Positions 1 to 6,161 of a stretch of DNA of 9,257 nt are shown here, piece after piece. Position 1 is the stretch's first letter; each line of letters opens with the position of its first letter. The notes beneath the pieces were generated by a model. It made no database searches and had not been told where the DNA came from. It saw only the letters and a list, made by a program, of their open reading frames with translations. Position numbers and translations under genes: made by a program. The DNA is from Thermoplasmata archaeon. GTDB lineage: Archaea > Thermoplasmatota > Thermoplasmata > Lutacidiplasmatales > UBA184. The stretch spans positions 1-9,257 of the forward strand of contig JASHTC010000115.1 in the NCBI GenBank assembly GCA_030040755.1, written 5' to 3'.

Positions 1-145
1 CCTCGACCTCCGCGGTGACGTTGAACCCGTCAGCGGTCGGCGTGATGACCCCGCGGGCTCCCACCCATCGGGTGAGGACCGGTTGTACGGCGCGGGGGGA
101 GTCGCTGCTGACCCGGGCGACCAGCCGGATCCGGTACGGGTTCAT
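1..145 (-). CDS. Small hypothetical protein, N-terminal part only (cut by window edge)
   Basis: The ATG is the only reasonable start because an in-frame TGA lies three codons upstream (152-154). The visible 48 residues begin MNPYRIRLVARVSSDSPRAV. They read as a beta strand (YRIRLVARV), a short helix (SPRAVQPVLTRWV) and two further strands (GVITPT and GFNVTAEVE), so this looks like the start of a small alpha/beta domain and not a shadow frame. There is no signal peptide or membrane segment in the visible part. I do not recognise the family. The gene is transcribed in the same direction as dps but lies 132 bases beyond its stop, so cotranscription is possible but unsupported. The rest lies outside the window. 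Confidence 0.6.
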   Translation of the reverse strand, partial: MNPYRIRLVARVSSDSPRAVQPVLTRWVGARGVITPTADGFNVTAEVE

Positions 146-277
146 GGGGCGTCAGCCGCCTGCCGGAAGCGTCGAGGAGATATCCCGTCCGTCGCCCGAC
201 GGAGGACGGCGCCGGGCCAGGCGCCCATCCCCGTCGGCCCCCGCCGCGCGATCGGGCGGGGGTTCCCGAGGTATCCT

Positions 278-853
278 CTACGAGGTGAGCGGATGCCCCG
301 GGAACGGCGACGGCGAGTGCGAGCCGGCGAGCGTGGGGTTGAATCCGCCCTTCTCCGCGACGACGGAGGCTCGGCCGCCCTCCTCCGGGATCTGGGGAGG
401 CTCGAGGAGCTGCTCCCGGAGGAACCACTCCATCTTCTCGTGGGCCTGAACCATCCGAGCGAAGATGTCGGCGCTTCCGGGGTCCGCGTCATGCTCCGCC
501 GCCTTGAACCCCTCGTGCATCCCCTCGATGACCACGTGATGGGCCGCGAGTAGGCGCTCGAGCATCTCCCGGGTCGTCGCCGGAAGTCCGGTCTCGTGGG
601 GGAGCGTGGAGGCACGATGCATGCTCTCCAGGGTGTACGCCGCGGCCCCGCCGAGCATGCGCTGGCGTTCGGCCAGCGGGTCGATCGTCTCGAAGATCGT
701 GGAGGCGTGCTCGTCGAAGAGCAGGTGGAGCTCTCGGAACAGGGGTCCCCCCACGTTCCAATGGTAGCCCTTGTACTGGAGATACAGCTCGACCGCGTTC
801 GCCTGTTCTCGCGCCAGATGGGGGATCACCGGGGACGGTCGCACTCGCGGCAT
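278..853 (-). CDS. dps: Dps-family mini-ferritin (DNA protection during starvation)
   Basis: Dps proteins form 12-subunit shells that oxidise Fe(II), usually with hydrogen peroxide, store the iron and so limit hydroxyl-radical damage to DNA. The 191-residue product carries the complete inter-subunit ferroxidase set with the spacing of E. coli Dps (H51, H63, D67, D78, E82): here H31 (in YHWN), H43, D47, D58 and E62. The four-helix ferritin core runs from about residue 12 to 150 and ends with the conserved helix EKMEWFLREQL. An unusual tail of roughly 40 residues, rich in Pro, Gly and Ser, follows. The start is set by a good GAGGAG Shine-Dalgarno at 857-862, three bases before the ATG. It is divergent from the SRPBCC gene. 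The family call is certain; DNA binding is not shown, since the N-terminus is short with only a few Arg residues. Confidence 0.95.
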   Translation of the reverse strand: MPRVRPSPVIPHLAREQANAVELYLQYKGYHWNVGGPLFRELHLLFDEHASTIFETIDPLAERQRMLGGAAAYTLESMHRASTLPHETGLPATTREMLERLLAAHHVVIEGMHEGFKAAEHDADPGSADIFARMVQAHEKMEWFLREQLLEPPQIPEEGGRASVVAEKGGFNPTLAGSHSPSPFPGHPLTS

Positions 854-897
854 ACGCTCCTCGGAAGGGGGAGCCGTCGAGCCCGTATGGACCCCTC

Positions 898-906
898 GTC
901 AAAACC
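898..906 (-). promoter_or_regulatory. Possible TATA-like element of dps
   Basis: On the minus strand this reads GGTTTTGAC in otherwise very GC-rich DNA. It is about 49 bases before the dps ATG, which would place transcription start near 876 and give a leader of about 23 bases holding the GAGGAG Shine-Dalgarno. The match to an archaeal TATA box is weak. Confidence 0.3.
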
Positions 907-927
907 AGTTGACCCGCGGTCCGAGCG

Positions 928-953
928 GCGAGAATCGCCCGGTGGATTCTCGC
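928..953. repeat. Perfect 9-bp inverted repeat, candidate operator between dps and the SRPBCC gene
   Basis: The arms are GCGAGAATC (928-936) and GATTCTCGC (945-953), separated by 8 bases (GCCCGGTG). The symmetry and spacing suit a dimeric regulator. The site lies just upstream of the putative dps TATA element and could act on either divergent gene. It could also fold as an RNA hairpin, but no gene ends here, so a terminator role is unlikely. Confidence 0.45.
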
Positions 954-1158
954 GCCCGGGACACGAGGACCGGTCCGTCGGCTTCGGCCGAGCTTCGGGC
1001 TTGGCGGTTCCGCCCGGCGCCCGCCGCACCCCCCCGGAGGGCGAGACGGGCTGGGGGGTTTGGCCGTGGCTCGCCGCGCTCCTTCGGTCGCCGCCACGGC
1101 CATCGGCCCGGTCGACCAGTTCCCCGGTGTTATGAGCCGGCGAGCGGTGCGGGGGCCG

Positions 1159-1614
1159 ATGCCGAAGGTCCCTTCGGTCGAACATACGTTCTACTACGCC
1201 GCACCGCCGGCGGTGGTATTCTCGGCGCTGACCGAGCCAGCCCGGCTCGCCGGCTGGTTCGTGGAGAAGGCGACCATCTCCCCGAAGGCGGGGGCCGCCT
1301 TCCGGCTCGTCTGGCGGGGAGGCTATGCGATGAAAGGGAAGGTCAAGCGGGCGACCGCTCCGAAGCGGCTCGTGCTCGCCTGGAACGACCAGTTCGAGTC
1401 GGGGAAGGTCCTCAAGACCGAAGTGCAGTTCGACCTCCGCGCCAAGGGGAAAGGCACGCTGCTCACCGTGACGCACCGCGGGTTCAAGAGCGGGAAGAAG
1501 TGGGTCGCCCTCTACGGAGGCATCGAATCCGGCTGGGCCTATTACCTCACAAACCTCCGCTCCGTGCTCGAGCACGGGACCGACCTGCGGTCCGAATTCG
1601 ACTCGTTGTCGTGA
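1159..1614 (+). CDS. SRPBCC / AHSA1-like (START-fold) domain protein
   Basis: The 151-residue product has the typical N-terminal pattern of the AHSA1 (activator of Hsp90 ATPase homologue 1-like) branch of the SRPBCC superfamily: a first strand VEHTFYYAAPP, the helix VVFSALTEPARLAGWF (W33), and later strands ending in a long C-terminal helix (about residues 122-145, GGIESGWAYYLTNLRSVLEH). These helix-grip folds enclose a deep hydrophobic ligand pocket; specific functions vary and none can be assigned here. The ATG at 1159 puts the domain right at the N-terminus and follows a G-rich stretch (GCGGGGGCC). In-frame starts at 1132 (ATG) and 1060 (TTG) would add low-complexity residues and are less likely. 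It faces the ParB-like gene convergently. A co-chaperone role is suggested by the family name only; archaea generally lack Hsp90. Confidence 0.85.
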   Translation: MPKVPSVEHTFYYAAPPAVVFSALTEPARLAGWFVEKATISPKAGAAFRLVWRGGYAMKGKVKRATAPKRLVLAWNDQFESGKVLKTEVQFDLRAKGKGTLLTVTHRGFKSGKKWVALYGGIESGWAYYLTNLRSVLEHGTDLRSEFDSLS

Positions 1615-1719
1615 CCGGCTGCCGGACCCGGCGCCGTCCCTCTGGAACCGGCCCGGCCGGAGCCGGCCATGGCCGTCCGGACCTCCCGCCGCCGCCGGCC
1701 GGGCGGGACGCGGGGGAGT

Positions 1720-2142
1720 TTAGGCGGAGGGGGGAGGGTGATGGTAGTGTCTCGCGGTTTTGCGCAGTTCCTTTCGCAAGAACAGATAGACCCACTCCGC
1801 CTCGAAGATCCCCGGGCAGAGCAGCTCGAAGGCGAACCAGACCGGCACCCGGACGGTGGGGAGCTGAGCGCGGCCGGTCCAGATCGCCTTGGAAATGCGG
1901 TGCCGTCCATCCAGCGCGATCTGGTACCACCCCCGACCTGCCACGATGATCGGGAAGGTGAGGTCGGCACGGTCGAGGAAGGTCGGAAACAGTCGGAGCG
2001 CGAACCGGATCATTCGCTTGGAGAGCCGCGGGAGGTCGGAGAGCGGAGTGAAGCGGACCGGCACGGGATGCGACCGCAAGTACCCGACGGCCAGGAATAC
2101 TCCGGCCCGACGGTGCCAGGGGACCGTAGTGGAGTCGGTCAC
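1720..2142 (-). CDS. Stand-alone ParB/sulfiredoxin-fold domain protein
   Basis: The product has about 140 residues. Its centre, from DRADLTFPIIV (57-67) through LDGRHRISKAI (77-87) to LPTVRVP (94-100), matches the ParB N-terminal/sulfiredoxin fold, where the D/E-G-x-H-R box binds nucleotide or phosphate. Small proteins with this 'ADL-PII...DG-HR--KA' arrangement are widespread and uncharacterised. There is no helix-turn-helix region as in true ParB, so a role in chromosome segregation is not supported. The C-terminal part (101-131) is hydrophobic and aromatic followed by basic residues, then a His/Pro-rich tail. I chose the GTG at 2142 because GGGAGG lies three bases before it; an in-frame ATG at 2214 would add 24 residues and run into the leader of gltA. 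It is divergent from gltA. Confidence 0.7.
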   Translation of the reverse strand: MTDSTTVPWHRRAGVFLAVGYLRSHPVPVRFTPLSDLPRLSKRMIRFALRLFPTFLDRADLTFPIIVAGRGWYQIALDGRHRISKAIWTGRAQLPTVRVPVWFAFELLCPGIFEAEWVYLFLRKELRKTARHYHHPPPSA

Positions 2143-2243
2143 TTCCCTCCCCGCTGCTTCGAGGGCGTTACGGCGTAATGAGGGCTGCCGCCCTCCGGCT
2201 TCAAGACCCCCCACCGCTTACGGCCCGCGCGGGGGAGGACTCG
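2143..2243. promoter_or_regulatory. Divergent promoter region of the ParB-like gene and gltA
   Basis: About 100 bases separate the two starts. The only A+T-richer patches are CGTTACGGCGTAATGAG (about 2166-2182) and CGCTTACGG (about 2214-2222). The first lies about 34 bases before the GTG of the ParB-like gene on the minus strand, the second about 28 bases before gltA. Neither is a clear TATA box. The gltA Shine-Dalgarno GGGGGAGG is at 2231-2238. Confidence 0.35.
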
Positions 2244-3575
2244 ATGCCGACTCGGAAGACGCACGCGGGGTCCGTGGGCACGAAGTCGGGGCGCCGGAGC
2301 TCGCTCACCGTCCATGACAACCGGACGGGGCGCGACTACGAGATCCCCATCGAGCGGGGCGCGGTCCGGGCGCTCGACCTAAGGCGGGCCAAGGCCTCCG
2401 ACGCGGACTTCGGGCTCCTCAGCTACGACCCCTCCTTCCAGAACACGGCCGCGTGCAAGAGCGGCATCACCTTCATCGACGGCGAGGCAGGGATCCTTCG
2501 GTACCGGGGGTACCCGATCGAGGAGCTCGCGGGCCGGAAGAGCTACCTCGAGGTGTCGTACCTACTGATCTACGGCCACCTCCCGGGCCGCAGCGAGCTC
2601 GCGAATTGGCTCCACAACATCACCTACCACACGATGGTCCACGAGAACGTCAAGAAGTTCATGGACGGTTTCCACCACGACGCGCACCCGATGGGGATGG
2701 TCGTCAGCACCCTCGCCGCCCTGTCGACCTTCTATCCCGAGGCCAAGCAGGTCGGGGACCGGGAGATCCGTCAGCGTCAGATCTACCGGCTCGTCGGGAA
2801 GATCCCCACGATCGCGGCGTTCGCCTACCGCCACTCCCTCGGGATGGCCTACATCTACCCGGACAACGAGCTCTCCTACACCGCGAACTTCCTCGCGATG
2901 ATGTACCGTCCTTCCTGGACGGCCCGGTACGATTCCGACCCGGTGCTCTCCAAGGCGCTCGATACGATGTTCGTGCTGCACGCGGACCACGAGCAGAACT
3001 GCAGCACCAGCACCATGCGGACCGTCGGCAGCGCGCGCTCGGACCCGTACGTCTCCTCGGCGGCGGCGGCCGCGGCGCTCTACGGGCCCCTGCACGGGGG
3101 AGCGAACGAGCAGGTCGTCCAGATGCTCCAGGAGATCGGTACTAAGGACAACGTCCCGAAGCTGATCCGCCAGGTCAAAGCCGGCAAGCGGCGGCTCATG
3201 GGCTTCGGCCACCGGGTGTACAAGAGCTACGACCCGCGGGCCAAGATCATCAAGGAGGCCGCGGACTCGGTGTTCTCGACCACCGGGAAGAACCGGCTGA
3301 TCGACGTCGCGCTCGCCCTCGAGAAGGTCGCCCTCTCGGACGACTACTTCATCAAGCGCCGGCTCTACCCGAACGTCGACTTTTACTCGGGCATGGTCTA
3401 CCAGGCGATGGGCTTCCCGACCGACATCTTCCCCGTCCTCTTCGCGATCCCCCGCATGTCCGGTTGGCTCGCCCACTGGCAGGAGATGCTGCTCGACGAG
3501 GAGCAGAAGATCATCCGCCCCCGCCAGATCTACACGGGCTCCCGGGAGCGCCACGTCCCCGACCAGGAGACCTAG
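2244..3575 (+). CDS. gltA: Citrate synthase, long bacterial-type (GltA-like) form
   Basis: It condenses oxaloacetate and acetyl-CoA to citrate, the entry step of the TCA cycle, in the cytoplasm. The 443-residue product has the family motifs and catalytic triad: H284 in GPLHGGANE, H323 in MGFGHRVYKSYDPRA and D379 in YPNVDFYSG, with HADHEQNCSTSTMRTVGS (from H246) before them. It ends with the PRQIYTG motif. The N-terminus carries the extra beta domain of E. coli-type GltA (LTVHDNRTGRDYEIPI, then ITFIDGEAGILRYRGYPIEEL). Archaeal enzymes such as that of Thermoplasma acidophilum are usually shorter, near 380 residues, and lack it. The ATG at 2244 follows GGGGGAGG at a spacing of about five bases; the in-frame upstream start at 2178 would add a low-complexity stretch. 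It appears to be a single-gene transcript. Confidence 0.97.
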   Translation: MPTRKTHAGSVGTKSGRRSSLTVHDNRTGRDYEIPIERGAVRALDLRRAKASDADFGLLSYDPSFQNTAACKSGITFIDGEAGILRYRGYPIEELAGRKSYLEVSYLLIYGHLPGRSELANWLHNITYHTMVHENVKKFMDGFHHDAHPMGMVVSTLAALSTFYPEAKQVGDREIRQRQIYRLVGKIPTIAAFAYRHSLGMAYIYPDNELSYTANFLAMMYRPSWTARYDSDPVLSKALDTMFVLHADHEQNCSTSTMRTVGSARSDPYVSSAAAAAALYGPLHGGANEQVVQMLQEIGTKDNVPKLIRQVKAGKRRLMGFGHRVYKSYDPRAKIIKEAADSVFSTTGKNRLIDVALALEKVALSDDYFIKRRLYPNVDFYSGMVYQAMGFPTDIFPVLFAIPRMSGWLAHWQEMLLDEEQKIIRPRQIYTGSRERHVPDQET

Positions 3576-3584
3576 CGGGGCCCA

Positions 3585-3674
3585 CCGCTCTCGGCCCCCG
3601 GACCTCCCGGGTCGGTCGCGCGGGGACCCGAAGGGCCCCGGGACCGAAGACCCGCCACCATCCCGCGAGAGCGG
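3585..3674. other. Nested stem structure downstream of gltA (possible structured RNA or 3' UTR element)
   Basis: Three nested helices can be drawn on the plus strand. P1 pairs CCGCTCTCG (3585-3593) with CGAGAGCGG (3666-3674), nine perfect pairs. P2 pairs CGGGTC (3608-3613) with GACCCG (3649-3654) and, across a three-base GAA bulge, GGTC (3614-3617) with GACC (3642-3645). P3 pairs CGGGG-CCC (3621-3629, bulged A at 3626) with GGGCCCCG (3633-3640) around a GAA loop. It starts nine bases after the gltA stop. No T tract follows on the plus strand, so it is not a standard archaeal terminator. GC-rich DNA folds easily, so this could be chance. Confidence 0.35.
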
Positions 3675-3739
3675 AAATGGATGAGGCACGGGAAAAAAAA
3701 CCCTATCGCTCGACCCCGCGGACGCCCCGATTTCGGGTA

Positions 3740-3769
3740 GTCAATTCCACTTGACCTGACCTCTTTCCC
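3740..3769 (+). promoter_or_regulatory. Candidate control region of the first hsp20 gene
   Basis: An inverted repeat GTCAA-N6-TTGAC occupies 3740-3755, followed by a directly repeated TGACC and a T-rich patch CCTCTTTCCC (3759-3768). The T-rich patch is centred about 35 bases before the start codon and resembles patches before other genes in the window. A weak TATA-like role for it, with the inverted repeat as operator, is inferred from position only. Confidence 0.3.
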
Positions 3770-3799
3770 GTCAAAAAACGCTCGGTGCCCGGGGGGGTA

Positions 3800-4327
3800 A
3801 TGGAGACGACGACCGTCGCGAAGATGCGCCCGCGCGAAGCACCGATCGACTGGACCATGGTCGAAGCGGCCGGGGAGAACGTCCTCGACCGGTTTCGAGC
3901 GGACCTACGGGACATCGGCCTGGACCTCGAGCTGTTCGAGAGCCGGATGGGGAACTGGATGCGGCGCCCGATGCCGAGACTGATGCCGCCGCTCCGGAGG
4001 GAGGGGCTCATGGCCCCGCTCGACATCGAGGACAAGGGGACGACCTTTGAGGTCCGGATGAACCTGCCCGGCATCCCCAAGGAGCTGGTCGGGATCAGGT
4101 TCTCCGACCAGACGCTCGAGATCGAGGCGGAGACCAAAGCGGTCAAGGAGAGCGAGCGGAAGAACTACGTCGTCCGGGAGCGCCTGGAGACCGAGTACCA
4201 CCGCCGCGTGAACTTCCCGAGCCCGGTGGCCCCGGAGAGGGCCGAGGCCAAACTGGACCACGGGGTCCTGGTGGTCAACGTCCCGAAGCTCAAGCCGGCC
4301 AAGGAGCTTCGAATTCCGCTGACGTAG
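3800..4327 (+). CDS. hsp20: Small heat-shock protein, Hsp20/alpha-crystallin family (first copy)
   Basis: Small heat-shock proteins are ATP-independent holdases that form oligomers and bind unfolding proteins. The 175-residue product has a variable N-terminal arm of about 70 residues (predicted helix around ENVLDRFRADLRDIGLDLELF, then a Met/Pro/Arg-rich stretch). The alpha-crystallin domain runs from about 72 to 165 (APLDIEDKG, VRMNLPGIPKE, and the signature A-x4-GVL-x4-PK at A150-K163). It ends in RIPLT, an I-x-L version of the C-terminal I-x-I/V anchor. The ATG at 3800 is preceded by GGGGGGG with two bases between; a GTG at 3785 would add five residues. It is a separate transcript from gltA. 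It is quite diverged from the second Hsp20 at 8676-9167, which suggests an old duplication or separate origins. Confidence 0.95.
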   Translation: METTTVAKMRPREAPIDWTMVEAAGENVLDRFRADLRDIGLDLELFESRMGNWMRRPMPRLMPPLRREGLMAPLDIEDKGTTFEVRMNLPGIPKELVGIRFSDQTLEIEAETKAVKESERKNYVVRERLETEYHRRVNFPSPVAPERAEAKLDHGVLVVNVPKLKPAKELRIPLT

Positions 4328-4496
4328 GGCGAACCAATTCAGGTGGCCCCGGCCGGCTCGCCGCTTCCGCTGGGCACCGGGGAGTGAGCTGGAGCCGACC
4401 GGGGCCGTGGGTGACGCGCTGTCCCCGACCGGCCCCGTCCGGCCGGGGGGAACGGCCTCCCGATGCGCGAGAGGGGCCGGGGAAGCACCGGAGCAA

Positions 4497-4505
4497 CCTT
4501 TTTCC
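4497..4505 (+). promoter_or_regulatory. Possible T-rich promoter element of the secreted protein gene
   Basis: ACCTTTTTCC (T5 at 4499-4503) is centred 40 bases before the ATG at 4541. Transcription would start near 4527 and give a leader of about 14 bases carrying GGGGG as ribosome-binding site. It is a weak TATA match, supported mainly by position and by similar patches before other genes. Confidence 0.35.
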
Positions 4506-4540
4506 TCCATGACGGACCTCCATATGCGCACTGGGGGCCC

Positions 4541-6109
4541 ATGCCGACCTCGGTGTACCGCAAGCGGATCGCCATCGGAACCAGCCTGGCCCTCGCCGTC
4601 GGGGTCCTCCTCGCGATCGGGCTCTCGGGAGCCTTCCCGGCGGCGCCGGCCCCTCCCAGCGCGGCGCCCGTCCTCCTCGCGACCGGGACGAGCCAGCAGT
4701 GGGCCTTCGGCGGGATTGCATCGGCCTCGTACAGCTGCACGAGTACGGGGTGCGGCGATGGTACGAACGTCTCGAGCCTCTCCCTCCACTACTACGTCGA
4801 ATGGGTCGTCATCTACACGGTGACGAACGTCTCCTCGACCCAGACGGAGGTCGAGTCCCAAGCGGCCATCAACGCCTCTCTTGGCCTCTCGCTCGCCGGC
4901 TGCGAGAGCGTCACCACCGGGGCCCCCTGCTCGTCGATCTCCGCGACCGCGAACCTTGCCGGACGGGAGACCGCGTTGGGCTTCACGAACATCACGAACG
5001 CGGGCAGTGTCTTCCTCTCCGCCGGATCCGGGGCACCGGCCACGGTCGCCGCGCTCGCGCTCCAGAACGCCCAATCCAGCGCCTCGTTCAACTTCTCGGG
5101 AGCCTACAACGTGAACGTGGCGGGGTACGGGAACGCCGCCATCACGTTCGACCTCGGCGGCTCGGAGGTCAGCAGCGTGACGTTCAACACCCCCCTAGGG
5201 GTCGTGCCCGTCGACCCGAGCGTCGGTCAGTCGTGGAACTCGAGCTCCGCCTACACCGCGAGCGGGTCCTACACGAGCGGCTACAGCCTCGGGGAGAGCG
5301 TGAACGGCAGCGCCGTCCACACCTACGCCGACTGGCAGAGTGCCGTGGTCCCCTCCGCGGGCACGCTCGATGTCGACGGAACCGACCTCGGTTCGTACCT
5401 CCTGACCGACAACTACACCAGCCCTCCGACCTCCGTGACGGCGCAGGTCATCCTGATCACCTTCTCGACCGGCGACTTCACCGGCTCGGACGGGTGGCTC
5501 CTGCTCCCGAGCGGCCTGTACAGCGGGGTGGACGGGTTGACCGGCGAGGTCCCCCTCCTCGCGGGCCCCCACCCGGATGCCGACGCGGCGACGGGAGGCA
5601 ACGAGTCGGCCTACTACGAGAGCGGGGTCGGCTTCATCGGCGGGGACGAGACGGCGAGCGCGTCCTCGGTCGGGATCTCGGGCGGGCCCCAGTTCAACCT
5701 CCGCGCCGGCCCCGAGCCCGTCGCGGTCGCGCAGCAGCAGTACTCCGCGATCACCGCGCCCGCCGGGACGTCCAGCAGCTTCCCGTGGGTCTGGCTGATC
5801 CTCGCGGTCGTGGTCGTGGTCGTCGTGGTGGTGGCCCTCGTCGCGGTCCGCCGTTCTCGTCGACGGCCGCCGACCGCGGTATCGATGGGGGCCCCGTCCA
5901 TGGCCTACACCGCTCCGGACGCGCCCGCCTCCCCCGGGGCCCCGACCGCCCCCTCCCCTTCGCCGTCCCCTGAGTGGAACCGCCCGACCTCGACCCAGGT
6001 CGGGGCGGTCGCCGGGACCATCCCCGTGTGTGTCAGCTGCGGCCAGCCCGGCACCCTTGTGCCCCAGTACGGGCGGTACTACTGCTACCACGACAAGCGG
6101 TACCTGTAG
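4541..6109 (+). CDS. Secreted, membrane-anchored protein with cytosolic C-terminal zinc ribbon; function unknown
   Basis: The 522-residue product has a signal sequence (YRKR at 6-9, hydrophobic core about 10-32). A long Gly/Ser/Thr-rich beta-type ectodomain follows (about 40-410), with four cysteines near its N-terminus and at least nine N-x-S/T sequons, so it is probably N-glycosylated. A single membrane helix (about 416-438) contains nine consecutive valines and is followed by RRSRRR, which places the C-terminus in the cytosol. A Pro/Ala/Ser-rich linker then leads to a terminal zinc-binding motif C497-x2-C500-x14-C515-x-H517. I do not recognise the ectodomain. The ATG at 4541 fits the signal peptide; an in-frame ATG at 4463 would add 26 residues before it. 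It is convergent with the ABC operon. Sensor, cell-surface adhesion and envelope roles are all possible; none is shown. Confidence 0.85.
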   Translation: MPTSVYRKRIAIGTSLALAVGVLLAIGLSGAFPAAPAPPSAAPVLLATGTSQQWAFGGIASASYSCTSTGCGDGTNVSSLSLHYYVEWVVIYTVTNVSSTQTEVESQAAINASLGLSLAGCESVTTGAPCSSISATANLAGRETALGFTNITNAGSVFLSAGSGAPATVAALALQNAQSSASFNFSGAYNVNVAGYGNAAITFDLGGSEVSSVTFNTPLGVVPVDPSVGQSWNSSSAYTASGSYTSGYSLGESVNGSAVHTYADWQSAVVPSAGTLDVDGTDLGSYLLTDNYTSPPTSVTAQVILITFSTGDFTGSDGWLLLPSGLYSGVDGLTGEVPLLAGPHPDADAATGGNESAYYESGVGFIGGDETASASSVGISGGPQFNLRAGPEPVAVAQQQYSAITAPAGTSSSFPWVWLILAVVVVVVVVVALVAVRRSRRRPPTAVSMGAPSMAYTAPDAPASPGAPTAPSPSPSPEWNRPTSTQVGAVAGTIPVCVSCGQPGTLVPQYGRYYCYHDKRYL

Positions 6110-6161
6110 GTCCGGGCTGTCCCGCGGGACCCCTCGACCGCCCACCGCCGACCGGCCCGGC

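Larger units (their letters stand above)
854..1158. other. Divergent intergenic region between dps and the SRPBCC gene
   Basis: This 305-base spacer holds no convincing gene. It contains the dps Shine-Dalgarno, a weak T-rich promoter-like element for dps (minus strand), and a 9-bp inverted repeat at 928-953 listed separately. The half facing the SRPBCC gene is very GC-rich; its only A+T-containing patch is GTTATGAG near 1129-1136, about 28 bases before the start at 1159, which might be a degenerate TATA box. Confidence 0.6.

Noticed and set aside
189..202. CCGTCG-CC-CGACGG hairpin downstream of dps as terminator
   Set aside because: The loop is only two bases, it lies 75 bases past the stop, and no T tract follows on the minus strand.
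489..1103. Long open frames overlapping dps and its upstream region in other frames
   Set aside because: They encode Arg/Pro/Gly-rich low-complexity peptides, as expected from GC-rich shadow frames. The Dps frame carries an intact ferroxidase site.
1060..1158. Longer SRPBCC protein starting at TTG 1060 or ATG 1132
   Set aside because: The added residues are low-complexity and lie before a domain that already begins at the ATG at 1159.
3692..3699. Run of eight A between gltA and hsp20 as a promoter or terminator
   Set aside because: As a T tract it would act on the minus strand, where no gene ends. As a plus-strand TATA box it is over 100 bases before the hsp20 start.
4400..4437. Inverted repeat CGGGGCC / GGCCCCG upstream of the secreted protein gene
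   Set aside because: The 7-bp all-GC arms are probably compositional and are not positioned at a promoter, start or terminator.
6119..6130. Perfect 12-bp palindrome GTCCCGCGGGAC in the convergent spacer (a similar GGACCGCGGTCC at 8050-8061)
   Set aside because: Short all-GC or nearly all-GC palindromes are expected by chance in DNA this GC-rich.
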